The notes below the pieces were generated by a model, which worked only from the letters and a program-made list of their open reading frames with translations, was not told the DNA's origin and made no database searches. Below are positions 26,043 through 40,238 of a DNA stretch of 64,000 nucleotides, piece by piece; the first letter of the stretch is position 1, and each line of letters starts with the position of its first letter. Position numbers and translations under genes: made by a program. This DNA is from Dechloromonas sp. GTDB lineage: Bacteria > Pseudomonadota > Gammaproteobacteria > Burkholderiales > Rhodocyclaceae. Where the stretch lies: contig JAQUAX010000009.1 of assembly GCA_028687035.1 (NCBI GenBank), positions 93,885 through 157,884 on the forward strand. The letters run 5' to 3'.

Positions 26043-27291
26043 CCGCGGTCGACGGCCGGGCCGCCCCCATCGCGCCGGCGATGTCGGCGGCCGCGATGCG
26101 GACGATTTCCGCCTCGACGCGGCCGTCGGCGACCAGGCGCTCGAGGAAAGCCAGCACCGCCTCTCCGCTCAACCCCTTGCGGTAGGGCCGGTCCTGGGCC
26201 ATCGCCTGGAAGATGTCGGCGACGCGCAGGATGCGCGCCTCGAGCGGCAAACTGACGCCGTGCAGGCGGAACGGATAACCGCTGCCGTCCGGTTCCTCGT
26301 GATGGTAGGCCGCCCAGCGCGTGATTTCCTCGAAGCCGCGGATGTGCCGCAGGATCTGGAAGGTCTCGAAACTGTGGGCGTTCATCATCAGGCGCTCGCC
26401 GGCATCGAGCCCGGCCGGCTTGTCGAGGATCTCGTCGGGAATGCGCAGCTTGCCGAGATCGTGCAGCAGGCCGGCGATTTCCAGCTTCTCGCAGTTGGCC
26501 GGCGACACCCCCATGCGCTCGGCGATCCAGCGCGCCAGGCGGGCGACGCCCAGCGAATGCTCGGCGGTGAACGGGCTCTTCGCATCGACGATGCGCGAGA
26601 AGATTTCGGCCAGTTGCTTCAGTTCGGCATGCGACGCGCGGCAGGCCCTGCCCTGCTCCAGCATTTCCTGCAGCACGGCCTGGATGCCGCGCGGCTCCAG
26701 CTGCAGCCAGAAGGCTTCCGACGCCGATGCGGCGAGGAAGAGTTCGACCAGCCGCGGCGAGAAATAGCGGCCGGCGTGGGCGGCGATCGTGTCGCGGATC
26801 GTTGCGACATGCATCAGCAGCCCGCCGCCCGAGTAATACGGCGCAGCCAGCGCATCGACGCGATCGACCAGGTAGATCAGGTTGGCCCGCTCCGCCGTCT
26901 CCGGCGCAACATCCGGCAGGCCGGCGAAGCGCTCCCAGCGCGTGTGGTGGTAGAGCACCGGTTCGGCCAGCGCGGCGAGCGGCGCGAAATCGCGCAGCAG
27001 CGCGTAGCCGATGTCGCAGTGGCCCTGCGACGATTCCCAGTCGAATTCGCTGACCAGATGGCGGTGCACCGTGGTCGTCGAAACGCCGATGTCGTGCAGC
27101 ATGCCGAGATCGAACAGGAAGGTGGTTTCGGCGCCGGACAGGCCCGCCTCGCGCGCGCAGGAGGCGGCCATCGCGCCGACCCGCTTGCCGTGCGCGACGT
27201 CGTCGATGCCGACCAGATCGAGCGCGTCGGACAAGGCATAGACGACCTGGCGCAGGTCGACGTCGAGGCTTCCGTTCGAGGTTCCCGGCAT
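26032..27291 (-). CDS. HD-GYP domain protein with a second N-terminal HD domain
   Basis: This is a probable c-di-GMP phosphodiesterase of 419 aa without a receiver or membrane segment. A first HD-like domain covers about residues 20-200 (LFDLGMLHDIGVSTTTVHRH with HD at 66-67). The C-terminal HD-GYP domain covers 235-410, with metal/catalytic motifs EIAGLLHDLGKLRIPDE (HD 277-278) and HHEEPDGSGYPF (330-341). All key residues of an active HD-GYP appear present. The start chosen is the ATG at 27289-27291; the longer frame is antisense to orn. It lies 5 nt downstream of orn, and orn degrades pGpG, the product of c-di-GMP breakdown. Confidence 0.85.
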   Translation of the reverse strand: MPGTSNGSLDVDLRQVVYALSDALDLVGIDDVAHGKRVGAMAASCAREAGLSGAETTFLFDLGMLHDIGVSTTTVHRHLVSEFDWESSQGHCDIGYALLRDFAPLAALAEPVLYHHTRWERFAGLPDVAPETAERANLIYLVDRVDALAAPYYSGGGLLMHVATIRDTIAAHAGRYFSPRLVELFLAASASEAFWLQLEPRGIQAVLQEMLEQGRACRASHAELKQLAEIFSRIVDAKSPFTAEHSLGVARLARWIAERMGVSPANCEKLEIAGLLHDLGKLRIPDEILDKPAGLDAGERLMMNAHSFETFQILRHIRGFEEITRWAAYHHEEPDGSGYPFRLHGVSLPLEARILRVADIFQAMAQDRPYRKGLSGEAVLAFLERLVADGRVEAEIVRIAAADIAGAMGAARPSTAVNA

Positions 27292-27296
27292 CCGGA

Positions 27297-27842
27297 TCAG
27301 CCCTTCAAGAAATGTTCGCGGTAATACTTCAGCTCGTCGATCGACTCCTGGATGTCGGCCAGCGCGGTATGCCGGCTCTTCTTCTTGAAGCCCTTGTAGA
27401 TCTCCGGCTGCCAGCGCTTGCACAATTCCTTCAGCGTGCTGACGTCCAGGTTGCGGTAATGGAAGAAGGCCTCCAGCGCCGGCATGTAGCGGACCATGAA
27501 GCGGCGGTCCTGGCCGATCGAATTGCCGCACATCGGCGAATGGCCGGGCAGCGAGTACTTGTTCAGGAATTCGAGCGCCGCCGCCTCGACGGCCGTCTCG
27601 TCCATCGTCGATGCCTTGACCTTGTCGATCAGACCGGAGCGGCCGTGCGTCTTCTGGTTCCAGTCGTCCATCCCGGCCAGCGTCGCATCGGACTGGTGCA
27701 CGACCCAGGACGGCGACTCGGCGACCATTTCGAGTTCCGAATTGGTGACGACGATGGCCAGTTCCAGGATGCGGTCGCCTTCCGGGTTCAAGCCGGTCAT
27801 TTCCATGTCCAGCCAGACGAGGTTGTTTGCGTTGCCTGCCAT
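27297..27842 (-). CDS. orn: Oligoribonuclease
   Basis: This DEDDh 3'-5' exonuclease degrades 2-5 nt RNAs including pGpG, the linear product of c-di-GMP breakdown. At 181 aa it matches the E. coli length. Motifs are [19 protein letters not shown] (ExoI, D-x-E), [16 protein letters not shown] (ExoII) and [13 protein letters not shown] (ExoIII with His and Asp). The ATG at 27840-27842 is chosen over a longer frame that is antisense to the protease gene. It is transcribed just ahead of the HD-GYP gene, a functionally coherent pair. Confidence 0.97.
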   Translation of the reverse strand: MAGNANNLVWLDMEMTGLNPEGDRILELAIVVTNSELEMVAESPSWVVHQSDATLAGMDDWNQKTHGRSGLIDKVKASTMDETAVEAAALEFLNKYSLPGHSPMCGNSIGQDRRFMVRYMPALEAFFHYRNLDVSTLKELCKRWQPEIYKGFKKKSRHTALADIQESIDELKYYREHFLKG

Positions 27843-27897
27843 ATAATTGCCCGAATCATTCAAAAACCCGATTGTCTCACAGCCCGCCGCCGCCTTC

Positions 27898-29148
27898 GTG
27901 ACCCCAGCCTTCACCACCGTCTTCGTCGCCGCCCTCGTCCTGACCAGCCTGTTCCGGGTCTGGCTCAAGTGGCGCCACATCCGTCACGTCCGCGCCCACC
28001 GGGCCGCGGTGCCGGCCGGTTTCGCCGACCGCATCGGCCTCGCATCGCACCAGAAAGCCGCCGATTACACGGTCGACCGCAGCCGGACGGTCATTATCGA
28101 CATCGGCATCGAAACCCTGGTCCTGCTCGGCTGGACGCTGGGCGGCGGACTCGACGCGCTGCACGCGCTGTGCGCCGCGCATCTCGACGGCCTGGCCTAC
28201 GGCGTCGCGCTGATCCTCGGCGTCGGCTTCATCTCCGCGGCGATCGACCTGCCGCTCGCGCTGTACCGGCAGTTCGTCGTCGAGGCGCGCTACGGCTTCA
28301 ACCGGATGACGCCCGCCCTGTTCCTGTCCGACCTCGCCAAGCAGGCGGCGCTGGCGCTGGTCATCGGCATCCCGCTGCTGCTCGCCGTGCTGTGGCTGAT
28401 GGGCGCGATGGGCGAAGGGTGGTGGCTATACGTCTGGCTGTTCTGGTGCGGCTTCAACCTGCTGATCCTGTTCGTCTGGCCGACCTGGATCGCGCCGCTG
28501 TTCAACAAGTTCTCGCCGCTGCCCGACGGCGACATGAAGACCCGCATCGAGGCGCTGCTCGCCCGCTGCGGCTTCCGCTCCTCCGGGCTGTTCGTCATGG
28601 ACGGCTCGAAGCGCTCCAGCCACGGCAACGCCTACTTCACCGGTTTCGGCGACAACAAGCGCATCGTGTTCTTCGACACCCTGCTCGACAAGCTGGCGCC
28701 GCCCGAGATCGAAGCCGTGCTGGCGCACGAACTGGGACACTTCCGCCGGCGCCACGTCGTCCAGCGGATGGCGCTCGCCTTCGCGACCTCGCTCGCCTTC
28801 CTGTGGCTGCTCGGCCAGCTGATCGACGCCCCGTGGTTCTATGCCGGGCTCGGCGTCGGCAGCCAGAATACCGCGCTGGCGCTGGTGCTGTTCTTCCTGG
28901 TCGTGCCGGTCTTCACCTTCCCGTTCAGCCCGCTCGGCAGCCAGCTGTCACGCCGCCACGAATTCGAAGCCGACGCCTATGCCGCCGAACATGCCTCGGC
29001 CGCCGATCTGGTCCGCGCGCTGGTCAAGCTGTACGACGACAACGCGGCGACGCTGACGCCCGATCCGCTGCATTCGCTGTTCCACGATTCCCACCCGCCG
29101 GCGGCGCAGCGTATCGCCCGCCTGCAAGTCATGGAGAAGCCCGCATGA
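27898..29148 (+). CDS. M48-family Ste24-like zinc membrane protease
   Basis: This 416-aa integral membrane metalloprotease starts at GTG 27898 ([19 protein letters not shown]). It has about six hydrophobic segments, an M48 N-terminal domain, and the zinc motif HExxH in [14 protein letters not shown]. The downstream zinc ligand Glu is in [17 protein letters not shown]. The [20 protein letters not shown] stretch is typical of CaaX-prenyl-protease-like bacterial Ste24 homologues. These act in membrane protein quality control; the substrate is not known. A TTG start at 27847 is in frame but would overlap the orn promoter region. It overlaps the next gene by 4 nt. Confidence 0.9.
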   Translation: MTPAFTTVFVAALVLTSLFRVWLKWRHIRHVRAHRAAVPAGFADRIGLASHQKAADYTVDRSRTVIIDIGIETLVLLGWTLGGGLDALHALCAAHLDGLAYGVALILGVGFISAAIDLPLALYRQFVVEARYGFNRMTPALFLSDLAKQAALALVIGIPLLLAVLWLMGAMGEGWWLYVWLFWCGFNLLILFVWPTWIAPLFNKFSPLPDGDMKTRIEALLARCGFRSSGLFVMDGSKRSSHGNAYFTGFGDNKRIVFFDTLLDKLAPPEIEAVLAHELGHFRRRHVVQRMALAFATSLAFLWLLGQLIDAPWFYAGLGVGSQNTALALVLFFLVVPVFTFPFSPLGSQLSRRHEFEADAYAAEHASAADLVRALVKLYDDNAATLTPDPLHSLFHDSHPPAAQRIARLQVMEKPA

Positions 29149-29459
29149 AGCCGACCGCCCCCGCCCTGCTGCTTGCCCTTGCCGCGCTGCCGGTGCTGGC
29201 CGCCGATCCCTGGGGCGACGCCGACCCCAAGCACGGCCGCGAACTGCATGACAAGGCCTGCGTCGCCTGCCACGTCCGCCTGTACGGCGGCGACGGCAGC
29301 AAGATGTACACGCGCGACGGCCGGCTGCTATCGACCAAGCTCGACATCCTGCAACGGGTCGCCGCCTGCAACTCGCAGACCCACACCGGCTGGTTCCCGG
29401 AAGAGGAGGCCGCCGTCGCCGCCTGGCTGAACCAGCACTACTACCGATTCACGGACTGA
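29145..29459 (+). CDS. Small monohaem c-type cytochrome
   Basis: This periplasmic protein of 104 aa has a signal peptide ([19 protein letters not shown]). It has one haem-binding CxxCH motif (KACVACHVRLYGGDGSKMY), and Met in that segment or nearby could be the distal ligand. A Cys in RVAACNSQTHTG is unpaired with any second haem motif. The C terminus reads AAWLNQHYYRFTD. Electron partners are unknown. Tight coupling (ATGA overlap before, TGATG after) places it in an operon with the M48 protease and rsgA. Confidence 0.85.
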   Translation: MKPTAPALLLALAALPVLAADPWGDADPKHGRELHDKACVACHVRLYGGDGSKMYTRDGRLLSTKLDILQRVAACNSQTHTGWFPEEEAAVAAWLNQHYYRFTD

Positions 29460-30325
29460 TGGAAGGCCGCGTCATCGCCGCGCACGGCCGCCAGTACGTC
29501 GTCGAACTCGACGACGGCAGCCGACTGCCCTGCTTCCCGCGCGGCAAGAAAAGCGAGATCGCCTGCGGCGACTGCGTCGACGTCGAGCGCAGTTCCGACG
29601 ACCAGGGCGTCATCGAGGCGATCCGGCCGCGCCGCAGCCTGCTCTACCGCTCCAACGAAATCCGCCAGAAACTGATCGCCGCCAACGTCGACCAGCTGGT
29701 CATCGTCGTCGCCACCGAGCCGGCCTTTTCCGACGAGCTGGTGACACGCGCCATCCTCGCCGCGGAGAGCGAGGAAATCGAGCTGCTGATCGTGCTCAAC
29801 AAGTGCGACCTGGCCGACAAGCTCGACGCCGCCCGCCGCCAGGTCGCGGTCTTCGCGGCGCTCGGCTACCGGGTGCTCGAACTGTCGGCGCGCGACCATG
29901 CCGAGGAGCTGCGCCCCTTCCTGGCCGGCCGGACCAGCGTGCTGGTCGGCCAGTCGGGCATGGGCAAGTCGACGCTGGTCAATGCGCTGGCGCCGGAAGC
30001 CCGGGCGGCCACCCGCGAAATCTCGCAGGCGCTCGATTCCGGCAAGCACACGACGACGCATGCGACGCTCTACCACCTCAACGCCGACAGCCACCTGATC
30101 GACTCGCCGGGGCTGCAGGAATTCGGCCTCGGCCACCTCGACCGCCAGGAAATCGAGCAGGCCTTCCGCGAATTCCGCCCCTTCCTCGGCGAATGCCGCT
30201 TCCGCGACTGCCGCCACGACCGCGAGCCGGACTGCGCGCTGCGCGCCGCGGTCGACGCCGGAAAAATCGACAAATCCCGCTTTGCCGCCTACCACCGCAT
30301 CGCCGGCGGACAACGCTCCCCCTGA
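29459..30325 (+). CDS. rsgA: Ribosome small-subunit biogenesis GTPase RsgA
   Basis: This circularly permuted GTPase acts in late 30S maturation. The 288-aa protein has an N-terminal OB fold (GRVIAAHGRQYVVELDDG). G4 (LNKCDLAD) comes first, then the P-loop VGQSGMGKSTLVN, and G3 (DSPGLQEFGL) with the switch threonines KHTTTHATLYHL. The C-terminal zinc cluster residues are in GECRFRDCRHDREPDCAL. The start overlaps the cytochrome stop by one base. In other betaproteobacteria rsgA also follows an M48 protease gene. Confidence 0.95.
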   Translation: MEGRVIAAHGRQYVVELDDGSRLPCFPRGKKSEIACGDCVDVERSSDDQGVIEAIRPRRSLLYRSNEIRQKLIAANVDQLVIVVATEPAFSDELVTRAILAAESEEIELLIVLNKCDLADKLDAARRQVAVFAALGYRVLELSARDHAEELRPFLAGRTSVLVGQSGMGKSTLVNALAPEARAATREISQALDSGKHTTTHATLYHLNADSHLIDSPGLQEFGLGHLDRQEIEQAFREFRPFLGECRFRDCRHDREPDCALRAAVDAGKIDKSRFAAYHRIAGGQRSP

Positions 30326-30420
30326 AGCCCGCCCGATGCGGTTTATTTGGCAAGACACGGGGGTCGAGGTGATAATTCTGACAAAGTCGAAATCATTCAT
30401 TCACCGTATCGAATTTTTCC

Positions 30421-31506
30421 GTGTCCAATAGCCAGCCCAGCATCCTGATCGTCGACGACACGCCGGAGAACCTCAGCGTTCTCGGCGAACTGCTGCAGCC
30501 GACGTACCGCGTGCGGGCGGCGACCTCGGGCCGGCGTGCGCTGCAGATCGCGCGTGCCGCGCCGCCGCCGGACCTGATCCTGCTCGACGTGATGATGCCG
30601 GAAATGGACGGCTACCAGGTGCTGGCCGAACTGCGCGCCGACCCGGCGACGCGCGACATTCCGGTGATCTTCGTGACGGCGATGGACGCCACCGAGGACG
30701 AACAGCACGGCCTCGAATGCGGCGCCGTCGACTACATCACCAAGCCGGTCCGTCCGGCCATCGTGATGGCGCGGGTGCATACCCATCTCGAACTGAAGCG
30801 GGCACGCGACATCCTCAGCGACCAGAACGCCTACCTCGAACGCGAAGTCGCCCGCCGGATGGCCGAGAACCAGCTGATCCAGCAGCTCAGCATCCATGCG
30901 CTGGCCCGCCTGGCCGAGACGCGCGACCCGGAAACCGGCAACCACCTGCGCCGCACGCAGGAATACGTGCGCACGCTGGCGCGCGGCCTGCAGGACCATC
31001 CGCGCTTCCGGCACTTCCTCGACAACAAGACGATCGAGGCGCTGGCGCAGTCGGCGCCGCTGCACGACATCGGCAAGGTCGGCATCCCGGACCACATCCT
31101 GCTGAAGCCGGGCAAGCTGACGCCGGAGGAGTGGGAGATCATGAAGACCCACGCCGAACTGGGCGCCAAGGCAATCGAGCAGGCCGAGAAGGACTCGGCG
31201 AAGCCGGTCGAATTCCTCGCCATCGCCAAGCAGATCGCCCGCCACCACCACGAAAAATGGGACGGCAGCGGCTACCCGGACGCGCTGAGCGGCGAACAGA
31301 TCCCGATCGCCGCCCGGCTGATGGCGCTGGCCGACGTCTTCGACGCGCTGATCTGCAAGCGCGTCTACAAGGAAGCCTTTCCGCCGGACGAGGCCCGCCG
31401 GATCATCGTCGAAGGCAGCGGCAAGCACTTCGACCCCGAAGTCGTCGACGCCTTCATCCGCGATTTCGACACCTTCGTCGCCATCGCGCGCGCCTACGCC
31501 GAATAG
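30421..31506 (+). CDS. Response regulator with HD-GYP output (RpfG-like)
   Basis: This 361-aa protein has a receiver domain at residues 6-125, with Asp56 in [17 protein letters not shown], Thr in [14 protein letters not shown] and Lys in YITKPVRP. A helical linker follows, then an HD-GYP domain from about 160: [39 protein letters not shown] and [20 protein letters not shown]. It is a probable phosphorylation-controlled c-di-GMP phosphodiesterase. The GTG start at 30421 follows a 95-nt gap after rsgA. It is the first gene of a three-gene signalling run ahead of two hybrid kinases that could phosphorylate it. Confidence 0.92.
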   Translation: MSNSQPSILIVDDTPENLSVLGELLQPTYRVRAATSGRRALQIARAAPPPDLILLDVMMPEMDGYQVLAELRADPATRDIPVIFVTAMDATEDEQHGLECGAVDYITKPVRPAIVMARVHTHLELKRARDILSDQNAYLEREVARRMAENQLIQQLSIHALARLAETRDPETGNHLRRTQEYVRTLARGLQDHPRFRHFLDNKTIEALAQSAPLHDIGKVGIPDHILLKPGKLTPEEWEIMKTHAELGAKAIEQAEKDSAKPVEFLAIAKQIARHHHEKWDGSGYPDALSGEQIPIAARLMALADVFDALICKRVYKEAFPPDEARRIIVEGSGKHFDPEVVDAFIRDFDTFVAIARAYAE

Positions 31507-31526
31507 CCGGAAACCGGGCGTCCACC

Positions 31527-34500
31527 GTGCCGAACCCTCCGACCCAACGCCCCACGCTGCGCCAGGCCGTCGTCCACGTCCTGCTACCCTACGTGGTGCT
31601 GGCCGCACTGTGGATCCTGCTGTCCGACACGCTGGTCGCCCGCGTCTTCGAAGGTGCGGAAGCGATGGTCCGCGTCAACATGCTGAAGGGCTGGTTCTTC
31701 GTCGCCGTCACCGCGCTGTTGCTGGCCGGCCTGCTCGGCCGGCTGCTGCGCCGGATCGACCAGAGCCAGGCCGCCGCCGACGCGATACGGCGCGACCTGG
31801 AGGATGAACGCGCCCGCCTGCGCACCCTGCTCGACACGCTGCCCGACCTCGTCTGGCTGAAGGACCCGGACGGCGTCTACCTGTGCTGCAACCGGCGCTT
31901 CGAGGCTTTCTTCGGCGCTTCCGAAGCCGCCATCCGGGGCAGGACCGACTTCGACTTCGTCGACCGCGAACTGGCCGAATCCTTCCGCGCCAACGACCGT
32001 GCCACGCTGGACGCCGATGCGCCGCGCAGCAACGAGGAATGGGTCGGCTTCGCCAGCGACGGGCACCGCGAACTGCTGCTGACGACCAAGGCGCCGATGC
32101 GCGACGAGCGCGGTCAACTGGTCGGCGTGCTCGGCATCGGCCGCGACATGACCGAACTGCACGAGCTGCAGGAGCGTTTCGCCGTCGCCTTCAATTCCAG
32201 CCCGGCCGCGATTTCGCTGACCGACGTCGAGACCGGCATCTTCCTCGACGTCAATGACCGCTACGGCGACCTGCTCGGCTGGCCGCGGGCCGAACTGGTC
32301 GGCCGCAACGCGGTCGAGGTAGCGATGTGGAAGGACGCCGACACCCGCAACGCCTGGCTGGCCCAGCTGCAGGCGGGCAACCGCCTGCAGGATTACCAGA
32401 CGACCTGGCAGCGGCGCGACGGCAGCCGGATCGACATCAGCCTATCGGCCGAGATCATCCGCCTGGGCGGAAAACCCTACATCCTGGCCTTCGTGCTCGA
32501 CATTTCCGAGCGCAAGCAGGCCGAGGCCCAGATCAGCCAGCTGCAGCAGCGGCTGGCCATCGCCTTCCGCGGCGCGCCGGTCGCCGCCTGCATCACCCGG
32601 CTCGACGACGGGCGCATCGTCGATGTCAACGAGCGCCTGCTCGACGAGTACGCCTGGACGCGCGACGAACTGCTCGGCCGGACGACGCTCGAGGCCGGGC
32701 TGTGGGGCGTTGCCGAAGACCGGATGAAGATGGTCAAGATCCTGCGCCGGGACGGCCGCATCGTCGATTTCGAAAGCATCGGCGTCGGCCGCGACGGCCG
32801 GCGCCGCGAGATCAGCCTGTCGGCCGACACCGTGGATATGGACGGCGTTCCCCATCTGGTCGTCTTCGTGCTCGACCTGTCGCAGCGCAAGGCCGCCGAG
32901 CGCGCGCTGCACGACCGCGAGACCGCCTACCGGATCATCGTCGGCAATGCCCGCGACGGCATCAGCGTGGTCGATCCGGAAACCCTGCGTTTCATCGAGG
33001 CCAACGACGCGGGAATCACCGGGCTCGGCTACGGCCGCGAGGAATTCATGCGCCTGACGCTGGCCGACCTGCAGGCCGACATGGACGAGGCGGCGACCCG
33101 GCGCAAGATCGCCGAGGTGCTGCAGCGCGGCAGCGCGGTTTTCGACAACCGCCACCGCGGCAAGGACGGACGCATCCAGGACGCCCGGGTCTCGGCCAAC
33201 GTCGTCGAGATCGGCGGGCGCCGGCTGATCAGCAGCATCTGGAGCGACATCACCGAGGAGAAGCGCAGCGCCGCCGAACTCGAACAGCACCGCCACCACC
33301 TGCAGGACCTGGTCGAGGCGCGCACCACCGAACTGGCCGCCGCCAAGGAAGCCGCCGAGCAGGCCAACCTCGCGAAAAGCGCCTTCCTGGCCAACATGAG
33401 CCACGAGATCCGGACGCCGATGAACGCCATCATCGGCCTGACCCATCTCGCCGAAAACAGCACCCAGGACCCGCGGCAGCTCGAGCGCCTGCACAAGGTC
33501 GGCGACGCGGCGCACCACCTGCTGGCGATCATCAACCAGATTCTCGACATCTCGAAGATCGAAGCCGGCAAGCTCGAACTGGAACCGGTCGATTTTCCGA
33601 TCGAGCGCGTCATCGACAACACCGTCGAACTGGTCATCGACCGGCTGCAGTCGCGCGGACTGCGCTTCGTCCGGCAGATCGACCCCGCGCTGCCACCGCT
33701 GCTGCACGGCGACCCGCTGCGCATCGGTCAGATCCTGCTGAACTACCTGTCGAACGCGATCAAATTTACCGAACGCGGCGAGGTCCGCCTCGAGATCTCG
33801 CTGGAGGAACGCCTGGGCGACGAACTGCGCATCCGTTTCGCGGTCAGCGATACCGGCATCGGCATCCCGCCCGAACACCAGGCCCGGCTGTTCCGCGCCT
33901 TCGAGCAGGCCGACAAGTCGATGACCCGCCGTTTCGGCGGCACCGGCCTCGGCCTGGCGATCGCCCAGCACCTCGCCGAACTGATGGGCGGTGCGACCGG
34001 CCTGAGCAGCACGCCGGGCCAGGGCAGCACCTTCTGGTTCACGGCCCGGCTGCGCCCGGGCGTCGCCGAGCCGGTCGCCGACATCGTCGCGGTCGCCCCG
34101 GAAGACGCCGAACGCCTGCTCGCCAGCCACTACCGGAGCGCCCGCATCCTGGTCGTCGAGGACAATCCGATCAACCAGGAGGTCGCCCTCGACCTGCTGC
34201 GCGGCGTCGGCCTGCAGGCCGATCTCGCGGTCGACGGCGCCGAGGCGGTCAGAATGGTCGGCCAGGTGCCCTACGACCTGGTGCTGATGGACATCCAGAT
34301 GCCGGTGCTCGACGGCCTGGGCGCGACCCGGCTGATCCGCGCCGATCCGCGCTGGCGCCAGCTGCCGATCCTGGCGATGACCGCCAACGCCTTCGGCGAG
34401 GACCGCCAGCGCTGCCTGGAAGCCGGCATGAACGACCATGTGCCGAAACCGGTCGATCCGCGCCACCTGTACTCGATGCTGATCAAGTGGCTGCCGGCGC

Positions 34501-34945
34501 CGCCGGCCCGGCCGACGGCGCCGCTGCCGGAAGCGGTGACGGTGGCGGCGGCGGTCGCCGTGCCGGACGCGGCCGAATTGCTGGCCGCGCTTCCCGGCCT
34601 CGATCCCGCTGCCGGCCTGCGCTCCGTGCGCGGCCGGATGGCCAGCTATCTGCGCCTGCTGCGCGCCTTCCTCGCCACCCATGCCGACGACGGCAAGGCG
34701 ATCGGCGCCGAACTGGCGGCCGGCCGCACGACCGCCGCCGAACATCTGGCGCATGCGCTGAAGGGGGCCGCCGGCACGCTCGGCCTGGCCGCCGTACATG
34801 TCGCCGCCCGCGAACTGAACGACGCGCTGCGCCAGGGCGAAGCCGCCGGGCGGACCGGCGAACTGCACGCCGTGCTCGCCGATGCGCTGGACCGGACCTG
34901 CCGCGACCTGCGCCAGGCGCTCGACACGCTTCCCGACAATCCGCC

Positions 34946-34949
<4 letters not shown>
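31527..34949 (+). CDS. Membrane hybrid histidine kinase (4 PAS, HisKA, HATPase, REC, Hpt)
   Basis: The 1140-aa sensor kinase starts at GTG 31527, 20 nt after the response regulator. Two membrane segments occur (residues 14-33 and 52-70). Four PAS domains follow (about 95-210, 215-335, 340-455 and 460-580), each ending in a DITE/DISERK-like linker. A coiled segment ([20 protein letters not shown]) leads to HisKA with His626 in [16 protein letters not shown]. The HATPase has [15 protein letters not shown] and [15 protein letters not shown]. The receiver starts near 870 ([31 protein letters not shown]). The Hpt domain has His1076 in [15 protein letters not shown]. It is thus a full internal phosphorelay. 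The much longer open frame upstream is a shadow of the response regulator gene. It overlaps the next gene by 4 nt. Confidence 0.93.
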
Positions 34950-39274
<4,325 letters not shown>

Positions 39275-39289
39275 GCCGGCGCCGGGCAA

Positions 39290-40201
39290 TCAGGCTGCCG
39301 GCAGGCGGACCGCGGCCAGCACCTCGTTGCCGCAGCCGCGGTATTCGAGGCGGTCGAAGCTGATCATCCGCGACATCGCGATGCCGCGGCCGTGCGTGTC
39401 GAACGCGCGGTCCGGGCTCATTTCGAGATAGCCCTGCCAGTCGAAGCCCGCCCCCTGGTCGCGGATCAGGAAACGGACTTCGTTCTCGTCGCGGCTGACC
39501 TCGAGTTCGGCGCGGCGTCCGGCGAACTCGGGCCGTTCCAGCCGCTCCCGGATTTCGTCGGCCAGGCGGCCCTGATCGATCAGCGCCGACTTCTGCGCGT
39601 AGCCGATGCCCAGGTTGCCGTGTTCGACCGCGTTGATCATCAGTTCGGACAGGCCGAGCACGACCCGCCCCGGTTCCGGCGCGGCGTTGGCGACCAGGGT
39701 CGCCAGGTTGCGCGCCTGGTCGGTATCGCGGAAGGCGAACCGGCCATCGACCAGGCAGGTCATCACGCTGCCCTGGCGCTGGACTTCCTGTTCCAGTTCG
39801 CGATGGCTGCGGAAATCCCGGATCGCGGCGCCGACGATGGCGAGCAGCGTGTCGGCCGAGAACGGCTTGGTCAGGTAGTAGTAGGCGCCGGCCTGCAGGC
39901 CTTCGAGCACGTCGGACTCGGCCGTCATGCCGGTCTGCATGATCACCGGCACGCCGCTCATGTCGGGGCGCTGCTTGACCCGGCGCAGGATCTCGATGCC
40001 GTCCATGTCCGGCATCATGCGGTCGAGCAGGATCGCGTCGAAACGCCGCGGATCGGCATCGATCAGCTGCCAGGCAGCCTCGCCGGATTCGGCATCGAGC
40101 ACGTGGTAACCCTCGGCCCGCAGGTTTTCGGCCAGCATCTCGCGGCCGATCGGCTCGTCATCGACAACCAGAACGCAACTTTGAGACACCGGCGGCTCCA
40201 T
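39290..40201 (-). CDS. Response regulator with RsbW-like HATPase output
   Basis: The 303-aa protein has an N-terminal receiver (residues 8-125: VLVVDDEPIGREM, Asp60 in AILLDRMMPDMDGIEIL, QTGMTAESDVLEGL, YYLTKPFSADTLL). The C-terminal HATPase_c domain (about 160-300) is of the anti-sigma-factor kinase type: LGLSELMINAVEHGNLGIG (N box), FLIRDQGAGFDWQGYL and THGRGIAMSRMISFDRLEY (G boxes). There is no HisKA. Such proteins may phosphorylate an anti-sigma antagonist or act as a regulated switch; no STAS partner is seen here. It converges tail-to-tail with the hybrid kinase operon (15 nt apart) and lies 37 nt after the flavoprotein gene on its own strand. Confidence 0.85.
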   Translation of the reverse strand: MEPPVSQSCVLVVDDEPIGREMLAENLRAEGYHVLDAESGEAAWQLIDADPRRFDAILLDRMMPDMDGIEILRRVKQRPDMSGVPVIMQTGMTAESDVLEGLQAGAYYYLTKPFSADTLLAIVGAAIRDFRSHRELEQEVQRQGSVMTCLVDGRFAFRDTDQARNLATLVANAAPEPGRVVLGLSELMINAVEHGNLGIGYAQKSALIDQGRLADEIRERLERPEFAGRRAELEVSRDENEVRFLIRDQGAGFDWQGYLEMSPDRAFDTHGRGIAMSRMISFDRLEYRGCGNEVLAAVRLPAA

Positions 40202-40238
40202 CAGATAAACGGTTCATCACTTCAATCGACAACGGCAT

